From assembly GCA_028671895.1 (NCBI GenBank), contig CM053796.1, positions 31,432,860 through 31,496,859 of the forward strand: a stretch of 64,000 nucleotides of DNA. The letters are read 5' to 3'. How positions within the stretch are numbered: the first letter of the stretch is position 1; every line of letters begins with the position of its first letter. The translations under genes were made by a program, and so were the position numbers. This DNA is from Oenanthe sinensis. Taxonomy: Eukaryota; Streptophyta; Magnoliopsida; Apiales; Apiaceae. The notes beneath the pieces are model-generated. The model had not been told where the DNA came from, did not search any database, and worked only from the letters and a program-made list of their open reading frames with translations. Below, in pieces: positions 10,096 through 22,733 of the stretch.

Positions 10096-12188
10096 GAACC
10101 AGAACTAAGGTAGTCATGGAATCTATTAATGTCTCTTTTGATGAAGGAAAAATAACAGGACTACATGATGAAGATGCTCAGGAATTTCAAAATTTTGAAA
10201 ATAAACTGCAAGACACAGACTCTGATGAACTAAACTCTGATGCTCTAAACTCTGATGAGCCAAAAACTGATGAGGTAATATCTGATTCTCTAAACTCTGA
10301 TTTAGAAATAATTGAAACAGTAATTGAAGATTCTGCATATGTTGAGGGGGAGAAACATCAATCTTTTAATGAAATTGGAAAACCAACCTCAATAATTAAA
10401 ATTTCAGAGTCTGACCAATCTCTGACATAAACAAACTCTGAAAACCTAAACTCTGATCCATCAAACTCTGAAAACCTAAACTCTGATCCATCAAACTCTG
10501 AAAGCCTAAACACTGATCCATCAAACACTGATGGAAGCACAACTTCAGGGGTAGGATCAACATTTATTGAGGAATTATACTATGAAGGCATAAATCATAG
10601 GGGGTCATCTAATTCAAGAAACTTTCCACATCCAAGGAAATGGACCAAAGATCACACACCTGACTTTGTTATTGGTGATCTAGAAAGTTGAGTAAAGACA
10701 AGAAAAGCTACTCAAAATGAATGTCTTTACCATGGTTTTCTTTCTCAAACAGAACTAAAGAAAGTTGAAGATGCTTTGAAGGATGCAGATTGGGTTACTG
10801 CAATGCAAGAAGAATTAAATGAGTTTGAAAGGAATCAGGTTTAGACTCTTGTTCCAAGACCAAAGAACATATCCATTATTGGAACAAAATGGGTGTTCAG
10901 AAACAATACAGACTTTGATGGAATAATAACAAGGAATAAAGTAAGACTATTTGCCAAAGGTTACTCTCAACAAGAAGGTATTGACTATGATGAAACCTTT
11001 GCACCTGTAGCTAGACTTGAAGCAATCAGAATCTTTCTTGCTTATGCTGCACATAAGAATTCAAAGTATATCAGATGAATGTTAAAAGTGCTTTCTTGAA
11101 TGATGAGCTTGAGGATGAGGTATATATTGAACGACCTCCTAACTTTGTGAATCCAAAATATCAAAATCATGTCTACAGGTTACATAAAGCATTATATAGA
11201 CTCAAGCAAGCTCCTAGAGCCTGATATGAAACTTTAGCTCAATTTTTACTTGAAAGTGGTTTAACAAGATGTACAATTGATAAAACCTTGTTTTATAGAA
11301 CTCAAGATTTTCAAAGCTAATGCAGTCCAGGTATCAAATGAGCATGATGGGAGAAATTAGTTATTTTTTAGGCTTGCAAGTGAAACAGACTGATGAAGGC
11401 ATTTTCATAAGTCAATCCAAATACACAAAGAATCTACTCACAAAGTTTCAAATGCAAGAATCTTCATCTACTACAACTCCAATGGCTACTGCAACCAAGC
11501 TTGATCAAGACACTGATGAACCTGTAGACATAACAACATATAGGGGAATGATTGGCTCACTTCTTTATTTGATTGCTAGTAGACCAGTTATCATGTTTGC
11601 AACCTGTCTATGTGCTAGATTTCAGGAAAATCCAAGGGAACCACATTTGATTGTTGTTAAGAGAATCTTTAGATATCTCAAGGGCACCAATAATCTTGAC
11701 ATATGGTATCCTAGAAAGTCTGACTTTAAACTTATAGGCTATTCAGATGCTGATTTTGCAGGATGTAAAATTGATAGAAAAAATACTAGTGGCAGTTGTC
11801 AATTTCTAGATGGAAGACTTGTCTCATGGTTTAGCAAGAAACAAAAATAAATCTCAACATCAACAACAGAAGCTGAATATATAGCTGCATGAGAAATCAA
11901 CTGTTAGACTATGGTTTGAACTTTTCAAAAATTCCTATTTATTATGATAATTAAAGTGCTATTGTAATGACAGGAAATCCAATTCAACATTCTCTGACAA
12001 AGCACATCAGTATCAGATACCATTTCATAAGGGAACATGTCATGGAAGGAACAATTAAAATGCATTTTGTTCCCACAGATCAACAGTTAGCAGACATATT
12101 CACAAAACCTCTGTGTGAAGTAACTTTTACAAGATTGGTTTCTGAATTGGGCATGGTGACAAGTGGCTCAACTCTAGACAGCAAGTAG
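10096..12188 (+). pseudogene. Element B integrase tail, reverse transcriptase and RNase H, decayed
   Basis: From VVMESINVSFDEGKI (about 10110) the sequence parallels element C from about 54735 on. An acidic linker with many Asn-Ser-Asp triplets (10200-10540) precedes the RT. The RT begins near 10690 and includes GTKWVFRNNTDFDGI, GYSQQEGIDYDETFAP and a YRLHKALYRLKQAP segment. About 76 bp that carry the YVDD catalytic motif in element C are missing here at 11306. After that, GLQVKQTDEGIF, SRPVIMFATCLCARF and the RNase H segment (SDADFAGC near 11750, later TKHISIRYHFIREHV) are seen up to the stop at 12186. Further stops occur near 10430, 10690, 10842, 11222, 11317, 11848 and 11892. The coding capacity is lost. 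Confidence 0.9.
10435..10527 (+). repeat. Coding minisatellite, 30-bp period, three copies
   Basis: Three consecutive 30-base units, the first two identical and the third slightly changed, each holding two CTCTGA or CACTGA words. In the polyprotein frame they read as Asn-Ser-Glu/Asn-Leu-Asn-Ser-Asp-Pro-Ser repeats. Element C has a related but less regular stretch near 55100-55200. Confidence 0.9.
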
Positions 12189-12745
12189 CTGATACAATTA
12201 GTGTTTATGGTAAACTCTGTCAAGGTATGTGATAAACTCTGATAGAGAATGAAGTAAACTATGATACTTGAAAAATCTAATCTCTGATGATCTCAAGCTA
12301 TCGGTGTTTAGTGCAAACTCTGTCAGAGTATGTGGTAAACTCTGTCAGAGAATACAACAAACTTTGATTTATGTAAACTCTGATCTTAGTCTACATGCTA
12401 AACTCTGAGCTACTATTGATTATTTTATTTATGACATCATATTTCATTATGTGACATCATTTTTTTAATATCTGATTGGAGTAATTATATGACGAGTGTT
12501 TGTCACGTAAAATGTTTCATATTTAGACATATACACACACATTTGCTATATTTTGAGACTTGCACTACTCATTACTCCACCAATCAAATCATGCCATGTG
12601 TCCCACTATAGAGTATATGCCATTGAGAGGGAATAGATTAATTCATATTTTTCACTTTGAATTAAAAACTACATCTTATTCTTACTATCTCTCTCTCGTT
12701 GTTTCAAAACCCTAATAGCTACAAACTGCAAATCTCTGTGTATCA
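12189..12745 (+). other. Element B spacer between pol and ORF3
   Basis: No gene. The first 230 bases are packed with AAACTCTG words, some forming short palindromes such as ACTCTGTCAGAGT (about 12318-12352). The rest is AT-rich. The equivalent spacer in element C is 56881-57489, and both are followed by an ATG in the same context. A splice acceptor or other signal for expressing ORF3 would be expected here but cannot be assigned. Confidence 0.7.
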
Positions 12746-15700
12746 ATGACATCTAAAGGTCTATCTTTCCAGAATTTCAACTTTGTAGCTACTAATTACA
12801 TTTCACTCTTGACTAAATATGATGCACCTCAAGAGTTTCATGTTATTCAGGACATTCTACAACACATCATTATTGGGTATGACCTGCAAGAACCCAAGGC
12901 GATCTCAGCACAAACTCTGACCAAGATACGGCCAACTGCAAAATTTAATGATGCTGGTGATCATGAGGAGCCTATCATTACTTTTCAATGCAATGGTCGC
13001 CACTCCATAACTCTTGTAGTTGTTTGTCAAGCCCTTTACCTTCCTGAAGTGGCTATATATGATGATATTGTTGAAGACGAACATATCAAGGAATTTTTCA
13101 GAGAAATAGGCTATGGAGGCAGTCTATCCAAGTTGGGAAGCCTCACAAGGCCGAATCTAAGAAGAGAGTGAAACTTCTTCTTTGATTGTATCACAAGGGC
13201 ATTCACTACTAAGTGCACCAATTTCGATGTCATTCCACAGCTCTCACAACAAATTGGGTATTCTCTGACCCATAATCTAAATTTTAATTTTCCCTGTCTA
13301 TTGATTAGGCAAATAGCTAGTAAGATTAATGATGATGCACACACTATATACTATGCTAGATTTTTACAATTGATTTTTAGCCATTTATTACATAATATAA
13401 ATTTTGAGAATGATAGGAGCTTACCCAGTTTTTGTATGAATAAGAGAATTTTTGCTGATCTAACAAGGAAAGATGCCACAAAAGACACTGTAGATAAATT
13501 ACCAAACTTATTTTATCCCACACGGGTCAGACTTCTCTTAAATCAGAAAATGCCTACTGTGTGTGGGAGGGATTTCTTATCAGTGACTGGGAATTAGAGT
13601 TTAGCACCCTCTGGTTCTAACCAAAGTCAATCACCAAACACTGATACACAACCCAAGCCAACCTCTGTAGTTTCCCAAAAGACTGCAGTTGTAAAACAAA
13701 CCTCTCAACCACAAGGGCCAAGTATGAAAAAAAGGAAAGTCAGTCTCAGAGTCTTCTCCCATGAAAAAGAGATTGATTGATGAACCAATAGAATCTGATG
13801 ACAATAATGATGGTTTGGTTTTTCCTTTGAAGAAAATTGTCAAAACAGCCTCTGAGATTCCACCTGCTCCATTCATGAAACCATTTCATGTCAATCCCAT
13901 CTCAGAGCCTGCAAAGAAAAGAAGATTGGTCATGGCTATAAACTATGATGTCATAAACTCTGATCAAGTTGAAGCCTTAGAATCTAAGCTAATAAACTCT
14001 GATGCAGCAATAAACTCTGATAATCTGTTAAATCCAGATGTGATAATAAAGTCTGAAGTATAAGGTAATGCTGCTACCAATAAAGAAGAAAACAATACAT
14101 TGGCAAATGCTGCAATTGAAGCTGCTCTAGTAATTATATATGATTCTCCTGTACACTCACCAAAACAAATCGTAAAGGAGATTTCATATGAAAGAGTGAG
14201 GGAGTTAGCCGAGGAAGTTAGGAAGGAGATGGCTGCAAAGAAATATCAAACATTTTGAGCCACTAGTAGTTCTAAGTTGTTTACCAGAAAGAAGAAGAAA
14301 CAAATTTCTTTTGGCCAGGACACACAAGAACCTATCTCTCAAAGTGAGGTAGCAGTCAATGCTAGGTCAGGCCCACAAGAACCTGTTGGTCAAAGTTCAA
14401 CATCATCCACATATCAAGCAAATGAAGCCAACATGGATCAATGGTACAACCCGCAAGAACCTTCAGCTCAAAGGGTTGAAGAAGTTGTTAGGTCCCCAGC
14501 CACACAAGAACCATCTATTCAAAGTTTGGATGCAGGAACTCAAACTCTGACAGAAGATTCTGTTGTTGCTGATGTTAAAAAGACAAACTCTGATGATCAT
14601 CCATTGGCAATCTCTGATGCTATTCTGGTGCAACCTATCTCTGCACAACCATTGAAAACTCCATCAACATCTACAACTGCTCAATGTATAAACTCTAAAT
14701 TTTCTTCAAAATTTCCATACTCTGATAGTATAAATTTAAAATTTATTTTTCCATCTTTTACTGTTGGGATGACCATGGATAGTCCTGTGAAGGGTACCTC
14801 TATTCATGTGACCACAGATCTCCTTTCTCAGCCACCTTTAATTTCTGTAAGTCATAATGATTTGAATCTTTCATGTGAGACTGAGGTAAAATGCGTGAAA
14901 AACAGAATTAATAATGAGAGGCAGACACTGGATCTGGTAAAAGGAGAGGTAGATATGAGGAAGCAGTTAGTTACTTCTAGTGAACAAACTCTGATTCTTA
15001 AAAGTCATGAGATGTGTGATGTGAGAAGTGATGAGATTAATTTAAAAGAAAAGAGTGATTTAGGGTGTTCTGTTCTTTTTGCAGGTACTCAGAGTATAAA
15101 TGCTTCTCAATCTTTAAACTCTGATGTTGCTGTAAACTCTGATGATGAGGCTGCAATATCTGAGGAACCTATTTTTGCAGATGAAAAAATTACTGATCTT
15201 TCCATTCCATATACTCAGAGATACAACTCAAAGAGATGGCCACATGATGCATTTGATGCCTTTGATAGATTGAAGATGGACTATCCTGACTATTGTGTTG
15301 TTGAGTAGTTGAAATGGGAAATAAAATCTGTTCTTAATAATGAAGGCATAAGGAGGGAACCTAGCAGGGGTGAACCATCTACAACATATTTTTTAATCTC
15401 AAAAAGACAATCCATCTGGGATATGTCTTGGAAATTCTCTCATGAAGATATATCATGGCCCCATGTACATGAACTTATACATAAAGTTGATTCTGAATTA
15501 AACTCTGATGAGCTGTAGACTATTCTCAAATCAACTACTATCTTAACCAAGGGTCTTCATAGTGAGGTTTATGATCTTAAAGAAACTGTAAACAAGACAA
15601 GTGCTTCTATTCAAACTTCTGTTTCTACTACTCAACATGCTTTAGAATTTAAGATCAAAGCTGTTTTTACCAAACAAGATGCTCTGGAGGCTAAAGTTGA

Positions 15701-18417
15701 TAATATTGCTACTGCTGTTACCTCAACGCAGACTATGTTGCATACCATTGTAGACATCCTTACTATCTCTTCTGATGTCAGAAATGGGGATAAGTATTCT
15801 AAAGACAAATGCAAGGTGAATGCTGTGTTAAAATCTGATAAACCTGGAGAAGGTGATGGTGATGGTAATGGTGTTAACAAGAGTCAAGGGAGTTATAAGG
15901 GTGGACAAAGTTTACAAACTCAAACTCTGATTGATCAAACTCTGATTCCTTCAGGATCTGGAGTAAACTCTGATAAACAAACTCTGATGGATCTTGATGA
16001 AGAATTAACAAAAAGGCTTAAAGAAGAAGAAAAGCCTGGGAAGATTGAAGAAAAAAACACGAGGATGCAGAACTGACATTGAAATTATTTGAAGAAGAAA
16101 ATCCAGGAATGGATCCAGTTTTTGTTGAAGAAGAAGTAAAGAAAACTGGTACTGACTGTAACACCCCCTTCCCAAAATGAGATGAGGGGTTACTTATCAA
16201 ACCATAAACCTGCATATGAAGTACTAAAATTCACCAACTTAATATTTAAATAGGTCCAACAAGTCTCCAAACTAATATTAAAACCTCTAAAATAATTCAA
16301 AAACTCTAATAATAAATGATGTCTAAATATTACGGAAAGTTCAAACGCCCTAATAAGTGAAATAAGGGTAGCTCTCCATCACACAACTCGAGATCCCCCT
16401 AAGTACCTGCTAGAAGAAGAATACGGCATGAGCCAAATGCCCAATGCTGATTGAAATACAGATTATAAAACAAGAAGCAAGATATATAATTTGATAATAA
16501 TAAATAAACTTTAATTTTTAAAGACAAGGCTGAAGTAAAGAGGGGTTATGATATTTCATACCGATATCAAAACAGGTAACAAATACACACATCATAGGGT
16601 ACCTAATGCGTGCAACAAACTGGACAACGTGTACGACATATACAACGTCATCGTTAAAATCAAATCAGAAATCAAATCAAACTCTAGGTGCACCCACGTA
16701 TCCTCAAACAAATATTAAATGCGCAAAGCTCGCTTCCTGAGCTAACAGAAGGATACGCCGTGAGCAATCACACTGCCATAGAAGTATCATGCCACACTGG
16801 TGCCGCAATAACATGGCTGTAGTACCCCTACAGCTGGTTAACTCGGTATACCCTATATCATTCTAAGTGCTCAAATAAAATAATTTTCACAATTTTAAAA
16901 TTACCTGAACAGGTATTTCAAATATTCTATGCAGATATGTAACATATATATTTTTGAAAATCGGAGAGACAAATATTTAGATATTTCGAAACCAACTTTA
17001 AAATAACTTTCAGAAAATCAAAACAGTTAAAACGAATGACAACGGAAGGAGCAGATTTACGAACGGAACAAATTAAATATAATTAATCCTAAAAAGAGTA
17101 GCACTGAAGAGTAATGAGACGAAATCCGTACTGGGCATTTGGCTCATGCCGTATTCTTCTTCTGTCTGATACTTAGGGGGATCTCGGGCTGAGTGATGGA
17201 GTGCTACCCTTATTCCACTTATTAGGGCATTTGAACTTTCCGTAATATTTAGACAACATTTATTATTAGAGTTTTTGAATTATTTTGGATGTTTTAATAT
17301 TAGTTTGGAGACGGGTTGGACCTATTTAAATATTAAGTTGGTGAATTTTAGTACTTCATATGTAGGTTTGTGGTTTGATAAGTAACCCATCGTCTCATTT
17401 TGGGAAGGGGGTGTTACACTGACATTGCTTAAGTCTAGTTAAAGAAGAGAAAATATGTAAAGAAGACTCCAGTTCAGAAAAAGGTACCTACTCAAGCAAA
17501 ACTAGATATACCCAAGCCTGTTCCAACAAAGCCAACTCCTAAAATTCAAAAGAAAGCACCAGCAAAACCTAAAACTCCTCTCACCATGCTTGGTACTACA
17601 TTTCTACCAGGGGAACAAGTTTTAAGGATGAGGAAGAAGAACAACAATCTATGTGTAGAAAGAAGAATTCTGATCTTCTGTGGCCAAAATCTGAAACTCT
17701 GACTCTCAATGCTAGACTTGGTAAAAACAAGGGTGGTATTGGTGATTCCCAAGGTAAAGTCTACAGAGGTGAAGCAAACACTTTCAGAGATCATTTTTAT
17801 TTGAAGAACAAACCTGAGGAAGAGTTATCACAAAATCATTTGGATAAGCTATTCGTTATTCATATTGTAAAGGATATCTTTGATGGTGCTGTTCCAAAAG
17901 AGAAGCTGTTGTATTTTCTGGAAAATGGAAAAATAATGAAGATAGCTGAAGAAGATCTAATCCATAAATCATCAAAAGAACTTGAATATGTTCTTTATCT
18001 ATTAAATGATGAAAATGAAGTTACTGCTAAGTGGGTGAAGATTTTGAAAGGAGTTATTGAGGAAAAGAAGAAGAATGAGAGGCTGTTGATGGTAAACTCT
18101 GAGGAGTAAAGACCTAGTTATATACTTGAAGATGGGACATAAAAGGAGATGGTTAAAAGGGATGCAAAAGTTAATATGGTGTTAGGTATTCCAACACTAA
18201 TACTTAATCCTGAAGGACAGAAAGCTTGTTGCATACCTCTAGATGATAGAATGGAAAGAACATCAATTTATAACTTGAGAGCTGCTATTTTCCAAATTGA
18301 TGATTCTAATGACCAGATGAAAGAACTGAAGGAGAAGTTGGTTGAATTATTGAAGATGACTGAAAAGAAATTACTTGATCAGTTTCTGTCTGAAAACTTT
18401 TCATACAAGAGAATTTA
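12746..18417 (+). pseudogene. Element B ORF3, env-like, interrupted
   Basis: SIRE/Maximus Copia elements carry an extra 3' ORF often called env-like; its role is unproven. This copy starts MTSKGLSFQNFNFVATNYI and matches the start of the element C ORF3 at 57490. Segments include a globular N-terminal part (to about 13600), a Lys/Ser-rich linker with VSFGQD- and TQEP-type repeats (14280-14580), a coiled-coil-like region (15540-15780), a TMLGTTF segment near 17590 and a C-terminal region ending SENFSYKRI at 18417. Stops occur near 13169, 13595, 14060, 15306 and 15516, and the palindromic element at 16157-17418 splits the reading frame. It is not expressible as one protein. I see no convincing signal peptide in the N-terminus. 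Confidence 0.85.
16157..17418. mobile_element. 1,262-bp palindromic element with 287-bp terminal inverted repeats
   Basis: The left arm (16157-16443) and right arm (17132-17418) are reverse complements over exactly 287 bases with about 19 mismatches and no gaps (roughly 93% identity, counted by eye). The termini are TGTAACACCCCC and its complement, so the element starts TG and ends CA. It is flanked by a perfect 5-bp duplication, CTGAC (16152-16156 and 17419-17423). Element C shows the matching empty site (GGTACTGAC at about 61119-61127), which proves insertion. The 688-bp centre has no gene. A foldback or MITE-like element is the plain reading, but TG...CA ends and a 5-bp duplication are LTR-element hallmarks, so a palindromic LTR derivative is also possible. 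Confidence 0.93.
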
Positions 18418-18498
18418 AGTCAAGGTGAAAAACTCAAACTCTAGTACATTTGTCTATATGGTTTCTGACATCATAAGTTGAATTTATGTTTTACTGAA

Positions 18499-19788
18499 TG
18501 ATGTGCTAAAAATATTAATTTTAAAATTATCGCAAGTGCACGATCTTGTTTTAGTATTTTAAGATTCGAATCACAAGGACTAAATTAATTTCGCGATCCT
18601 TAAAATTTAATTTAGGCGAATTAGAGAATTCAATTTCAAGGTGAATTTTGTTTATACTAATAAAAGGAAAAAAATAAGTAAGCTACTAAACTATATCTAA
18701 AAAAATTAAAGATCCTATTTTAACACTACTAAAATTATATCCAAAACTAAAAAAAACAAAATTAAACTACTAATGGAGAGAAACCTAAGCTTAAATTATT
18801 AAACCCACTAATAAAACTGAACTTTAAAAATGGGTTTAATATTAAAAGTGATATTTAAGTAACCTCAAACCAAACTAACATAAAACACTAGATCCATAAG
18901 CTCTAGTCAATAACCAACTAATAAAAATAGATCTAAATGTTATGTGAATCAAACTCATTAATAGAATTGAAATCTAATAGGGGCTCAACCACAAAATATA
19001 AAAAAGAAAATTAGATCTAAAAAGAAAGAAGATAAAATGCAAGTAGAAAGAGAAACTAAGATCTACAATCTAGAATCAAGAACCAATAATAACAAAGTTA
19101 AAGATCTAAAATCATTAAACCCACATTCAAAATAGAGATTTAAATAGGCTCATGACAAGATAATAAAGAGTAAAACTAAGAAGTAAAGTAGAGAGATGAA
19201 GTAAACTAGAACTAGAATATTAATCTAAAAGGGCTCTTTTCATTTCCCAAGTATACAACTTGTGGTACTTAGAAAGATATCATAGCCATAAATTTAAAGA
19301 AGATAAGATGCAGACTAGCATAAAAGAAACTAAGACATATAAAAGATGAAGATGAAGACTAGTATAAAAGAAAATAAAGACTTGCATTAATATGAAAAGT
19401 GTTTACAATATTTGAGAGAGCTAAAAAGCTAGATCTAGAAAATTAAAAGAGAGGCTACTACTATAACTAGGATAAACTAAAGATGAGAATACAATGGAGA
19501 ATGTGAGTATTTATAGGACAAAATTAGGGTATTGGGTAAATCCTAACCCTTTATCTCTATCTATCCACTTGTCCTTTACTTTGACTCCAAGTATAGCTTG
19601 ATGGCTTGACTCAAACTTTACTTCTTTTCTTTTCTTGCTCTTTTCTCCCATTTTCTTCCTTTTTTCTTCTTTTCTTCTTATTTAATCAAATATCTACAAA
19701 ATTATGAAAATGCATCAAATTAATTAATTAAAAATACTAAGGCAAACAATAAATAGGTATAAAAATATGCAAAAATATGCACTAATCA
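18499..19788 (-). repeat. Athila element 3' LTR
   Basis: Begins TGATGTGC and ends TAATCA on the plus strand, and matches 27324-28604 almost throughout, with scattered substitutions and small indels. It is A-rich on the plus strand and contains no gene. It is the 3' LTR because the element runs on the minus strand. Confidence 0.96.
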
Positions 19789-19803
19789 AATGCCCCCATA
19801 CCT
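19789..19803 (-). other. Athila polypurine tract
   Basis: Read on the minus strand, AGGTATGGGGGCATT lies immediately before the 3' LTR. The polypurine tract primes plus-strand DNA synthesis. A GAGGACGA word lies about 10 bases further upstream on that strand. Confidence 0.85.
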
Positions 19804-21107
19804 ATCTTTTGCTCGTCCTCGAGTAAAATCAAAAGTTAAAAAGCAAACTAAGAAAAGTCCTAGACTCCTTTTCGTAGGCATGACGGGTAATTTTAGGTTT
19901 ACCAACCCGTTAAACTCATAGACGATCTCTACAAGAGGAGTGTTGTCTCCTAAAGGTTTACAAAAGATATACCCATAAAATCTGTGAAATAATTCCAATA
20001 ATTGTCCCGACTCAATTTTCACTCTAGTTTTCAATGGTGTTAACAAAAAGATTTTATAGAGAAAATACATGTCTTAGCAGACTTTTCTAATAATAGTCGA
20101 ATTGTAGGTAACTTCAATATACTGGTGTCGAATCTAAATGTTTACAAAAAATCTCAAGGTGTGTAGTCAATTTAAGGCATCTGATAGATGAACTGCATAA
20201 GAATATTTTCTCTTTTTCAACCAATATTGAACTGACCCAATCTCTATTAAAACAAGTATCTAGCCAAATACTCTATTAATCGACTGTATAGTGTCTATTT
20301 TCTTAGGCTTTCTATGTTACCCATGTAGCGAGCTTTGGGCCAGTGACTCCCAAACCAGTTGGTCTTAGGGCACTATGTTTTAAAATACCCCAACAGACTT
20401 AATTACTCGAGTAACAAAGGCCACAAAACAAGACTAGTCAATTCTACTTGTGCCCATCATCTCATCTATTTATTTTGAGAAATATTGGGTATTGAAGTAG
20501 TTTATTCTTTTTTTTGCTATATATTTATTTTTCGCAAAAATTTGATTCGACATTGTTCTAACATGTGGGTTCTCTATCAGGTATCGAATAACATCCCTAT
20601 ACAATCTTTCCAACAAAGGTCTTGTGCATATGTGCCATCTTGAAATTTGGTATAAAAATCGTCCTAAAGTTTCATAAAGAAAACCTTACTCAACAAAGTT
20701 CAAATTATCTAAAAGGCATTATATATATAATTTTTGAAAGCAAATGCTAACACCAACTAGTCCTAAAGTTCAAATAGAGGATAGGACAACCCAACCTAAT
20801 ATTTTTATTTTTGGATTTTCAATTTTCAATTTTTTTTAAATTTTTTTTTAACATTACTAGCACCCTCCCCCATACCTAAATCATGCATTGTCCTCAATGT
20901 ATGCAAATGAGAAAGATATGATAAAATAACATGAAGAGATAATACCTGACATGGGATGACGGAGAAGCAAAACTAGTTTATTCTAAAAACTTACTTTATT
21001 CAGAGATCGATAAGGTGGATGACCTCTTCCTCGAGATCAACTGGCAATTCTAAAAATGGTTTGAGCCTTTGTCCATTGACTTTAAATATGTCACCATTTT
21101 TAGGATT
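19804..21107 (-). other. Athila 3' untranslated region with a second polypurine tract
   Basis: No coding frame of interest and no env-like gene. On the minus strand, GGTATGGGGG recurs within 20860-20880, just after the pol region, again preceded by a GAGGAC word. This duplicates the module found at the true polypurine tract. The remaining sequence is AT-rich. Confidence 0.7.
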
Positions 21108-22733
21108 TTAAATTTCAATAGCACCATGAGGAAAAACTGTTTTAATAATGTATGGTCCTTCCCACCTAGATCTCAAATTTCCAGAAAAGAGATGCAACCT
21201 AGAATTATATGAAAGAACTTTTTGACCGGGAGAAAAGGATTTTCTCAAGATGGATTTATCATGAAACACTTTAGTTCTTTCTTTATAGATTTTAGCATTT
21301 TCATAGGCATCATTCCTCATTTCCTCTAACTCATACAATTGCAACTTTCGATGACTACCAGCAGTGTATAAATCAAAGTTTAACTTTCTAATGGCCCACA
21401 TGACCCTATGTTCAAGTTCAATAGGGAGATGATAAGCTTTACCAAACACCAGTCTGTAGGGAGACATACCCAAGATCGTCTTAAAAGTAGTCCGATAGGC
21501 CCATAATATATCTAGCAACTTAATGGACCAATCTTTCCTATTCGAGTTGACAGTCTTTTCTAAAATTTGTTTGATTTGCCTATTAGAGACTTCAACTTGA
21601 CCACTAGTCTGAGAATGATAAGGGTTAGCCAATTTATGAGTGATGGAATAATTTTTCAAGAGAGATTCAAATTGATGATTTTTAAAGTGCTTGCCTTGGT
21701 TACTAATGATAGCTCTAGGTGTGCCAAATCGAGAAAAGATATCCTCTTTTAAGAATTTAAGGACGACCTTGTTATCATTAGTCTTAGTTGGTATGGCTTC
21801 GACCCACTTAGGAAAGAGGCCCATAAAATCTATTCCCCAAACATCAAAAATCTCAATGACAAGGATTGGACTCATTGACATCATATTTCTTCTAGTGATC
21901 TTTCCTAAATGTTGACACCTACTACAATCGGAACAGAATTCAGCGACATCCTTAAACAAACTAGGCCAATAGAAACCACACTGAAGTATCTTCGCGGCTG
22001 TTTTCTTAGCACTAAAATGACCTCCACAAGCTTGGTCATGACAAAAGGACAGTACGCTCCTAGCCTCATGGTTCGGAATACATCTCCTAATGATCTGGTC
22101 TGGGTAATGTTTAAAAAGATAAGGATCATCCCAAAAGAAGTGTTTGACTTGAGAGAAAATTTTTGATTTATCTTGCTTAGACCAATTGAAAGGAATTTCA
22201 CCAGTGGCAAGGTAATTGACAATATCGGCGAACCAAGGAGGAGTAGAAATTGAAAGAAGGTGTTCATCGGGAAAAGATTCATTTAAGGGTAAATCAATAG
22301 TGGAATCCACTACTAATCGAGAGAGATGATTAGCAACAACATTTTCTGAACCCTTCTTATCCCTAATTTCTAGGTCAAATTCCTGAAGCAACAAGACCCA
22401 CCTAATCAATCGGGCCTTTGAGTCCTTTTTGGATAAAAGGTATCTAAGAGCTGCGTGATCGGTGTAAACAATGATTTTGGAACCGATAAGATACGACCGA
22501 AACTTCTCAATGGTAAATACTACTGCTAAGAGCTCTTTTTCAGTTGTGGAGTAATTAAGTTGAGCATCATTTAAGGTCTTACTAGCGTAGTAAATGACAT
22601 GAGGTATCTTATCTATTCGTTGACCTAACACCGCCCCTACCGCATAATCCGAAGCGTCACACATTAACTCAAAAGGTTGATTCCAATCGGGAGACTTGGT
22701 GATCGGGGCTCAAGTCAATTCTTTCTTATGGTG
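21108..22733 (-). pseudogene. Athila RNase H and integrase, broken
   Basis: On the minus strand the frame opens in the RNase H domain (FELMCDASDYAVGAVLGQ, then TEKELLAVVF and YTDHAALRYLL), which removes the RNA strand during reverse transcription. It continues into the integrase zinc-binding region (HDQACGGHFS ... CSDCSRCQ) and core. A stop just upstream, at about 22709-22711, separates it from the RT. In the core, the text from WGIDFMGLFP jumps straight to KWVEAIP, so about 20-25 residues are missing. The second catalytic Asp is changed to Asn (IISNQGKHF). The Glu (SGQVEVSN) remains. The integrase is therefore inactive on two counts. Confidence 0.9.

Noticed and set aside
10358..10540. Minus-strand frame with repeated FDGSEFRFSEF
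   Set aside because: Shadow of the 30-bp coding minisatellite on the plus strand.
12746..12850. Signal peptide for the env-like ORF3
   Set aside because: The N-terminus lacks a continuous hydrophobic core and has no clear cleavage site.
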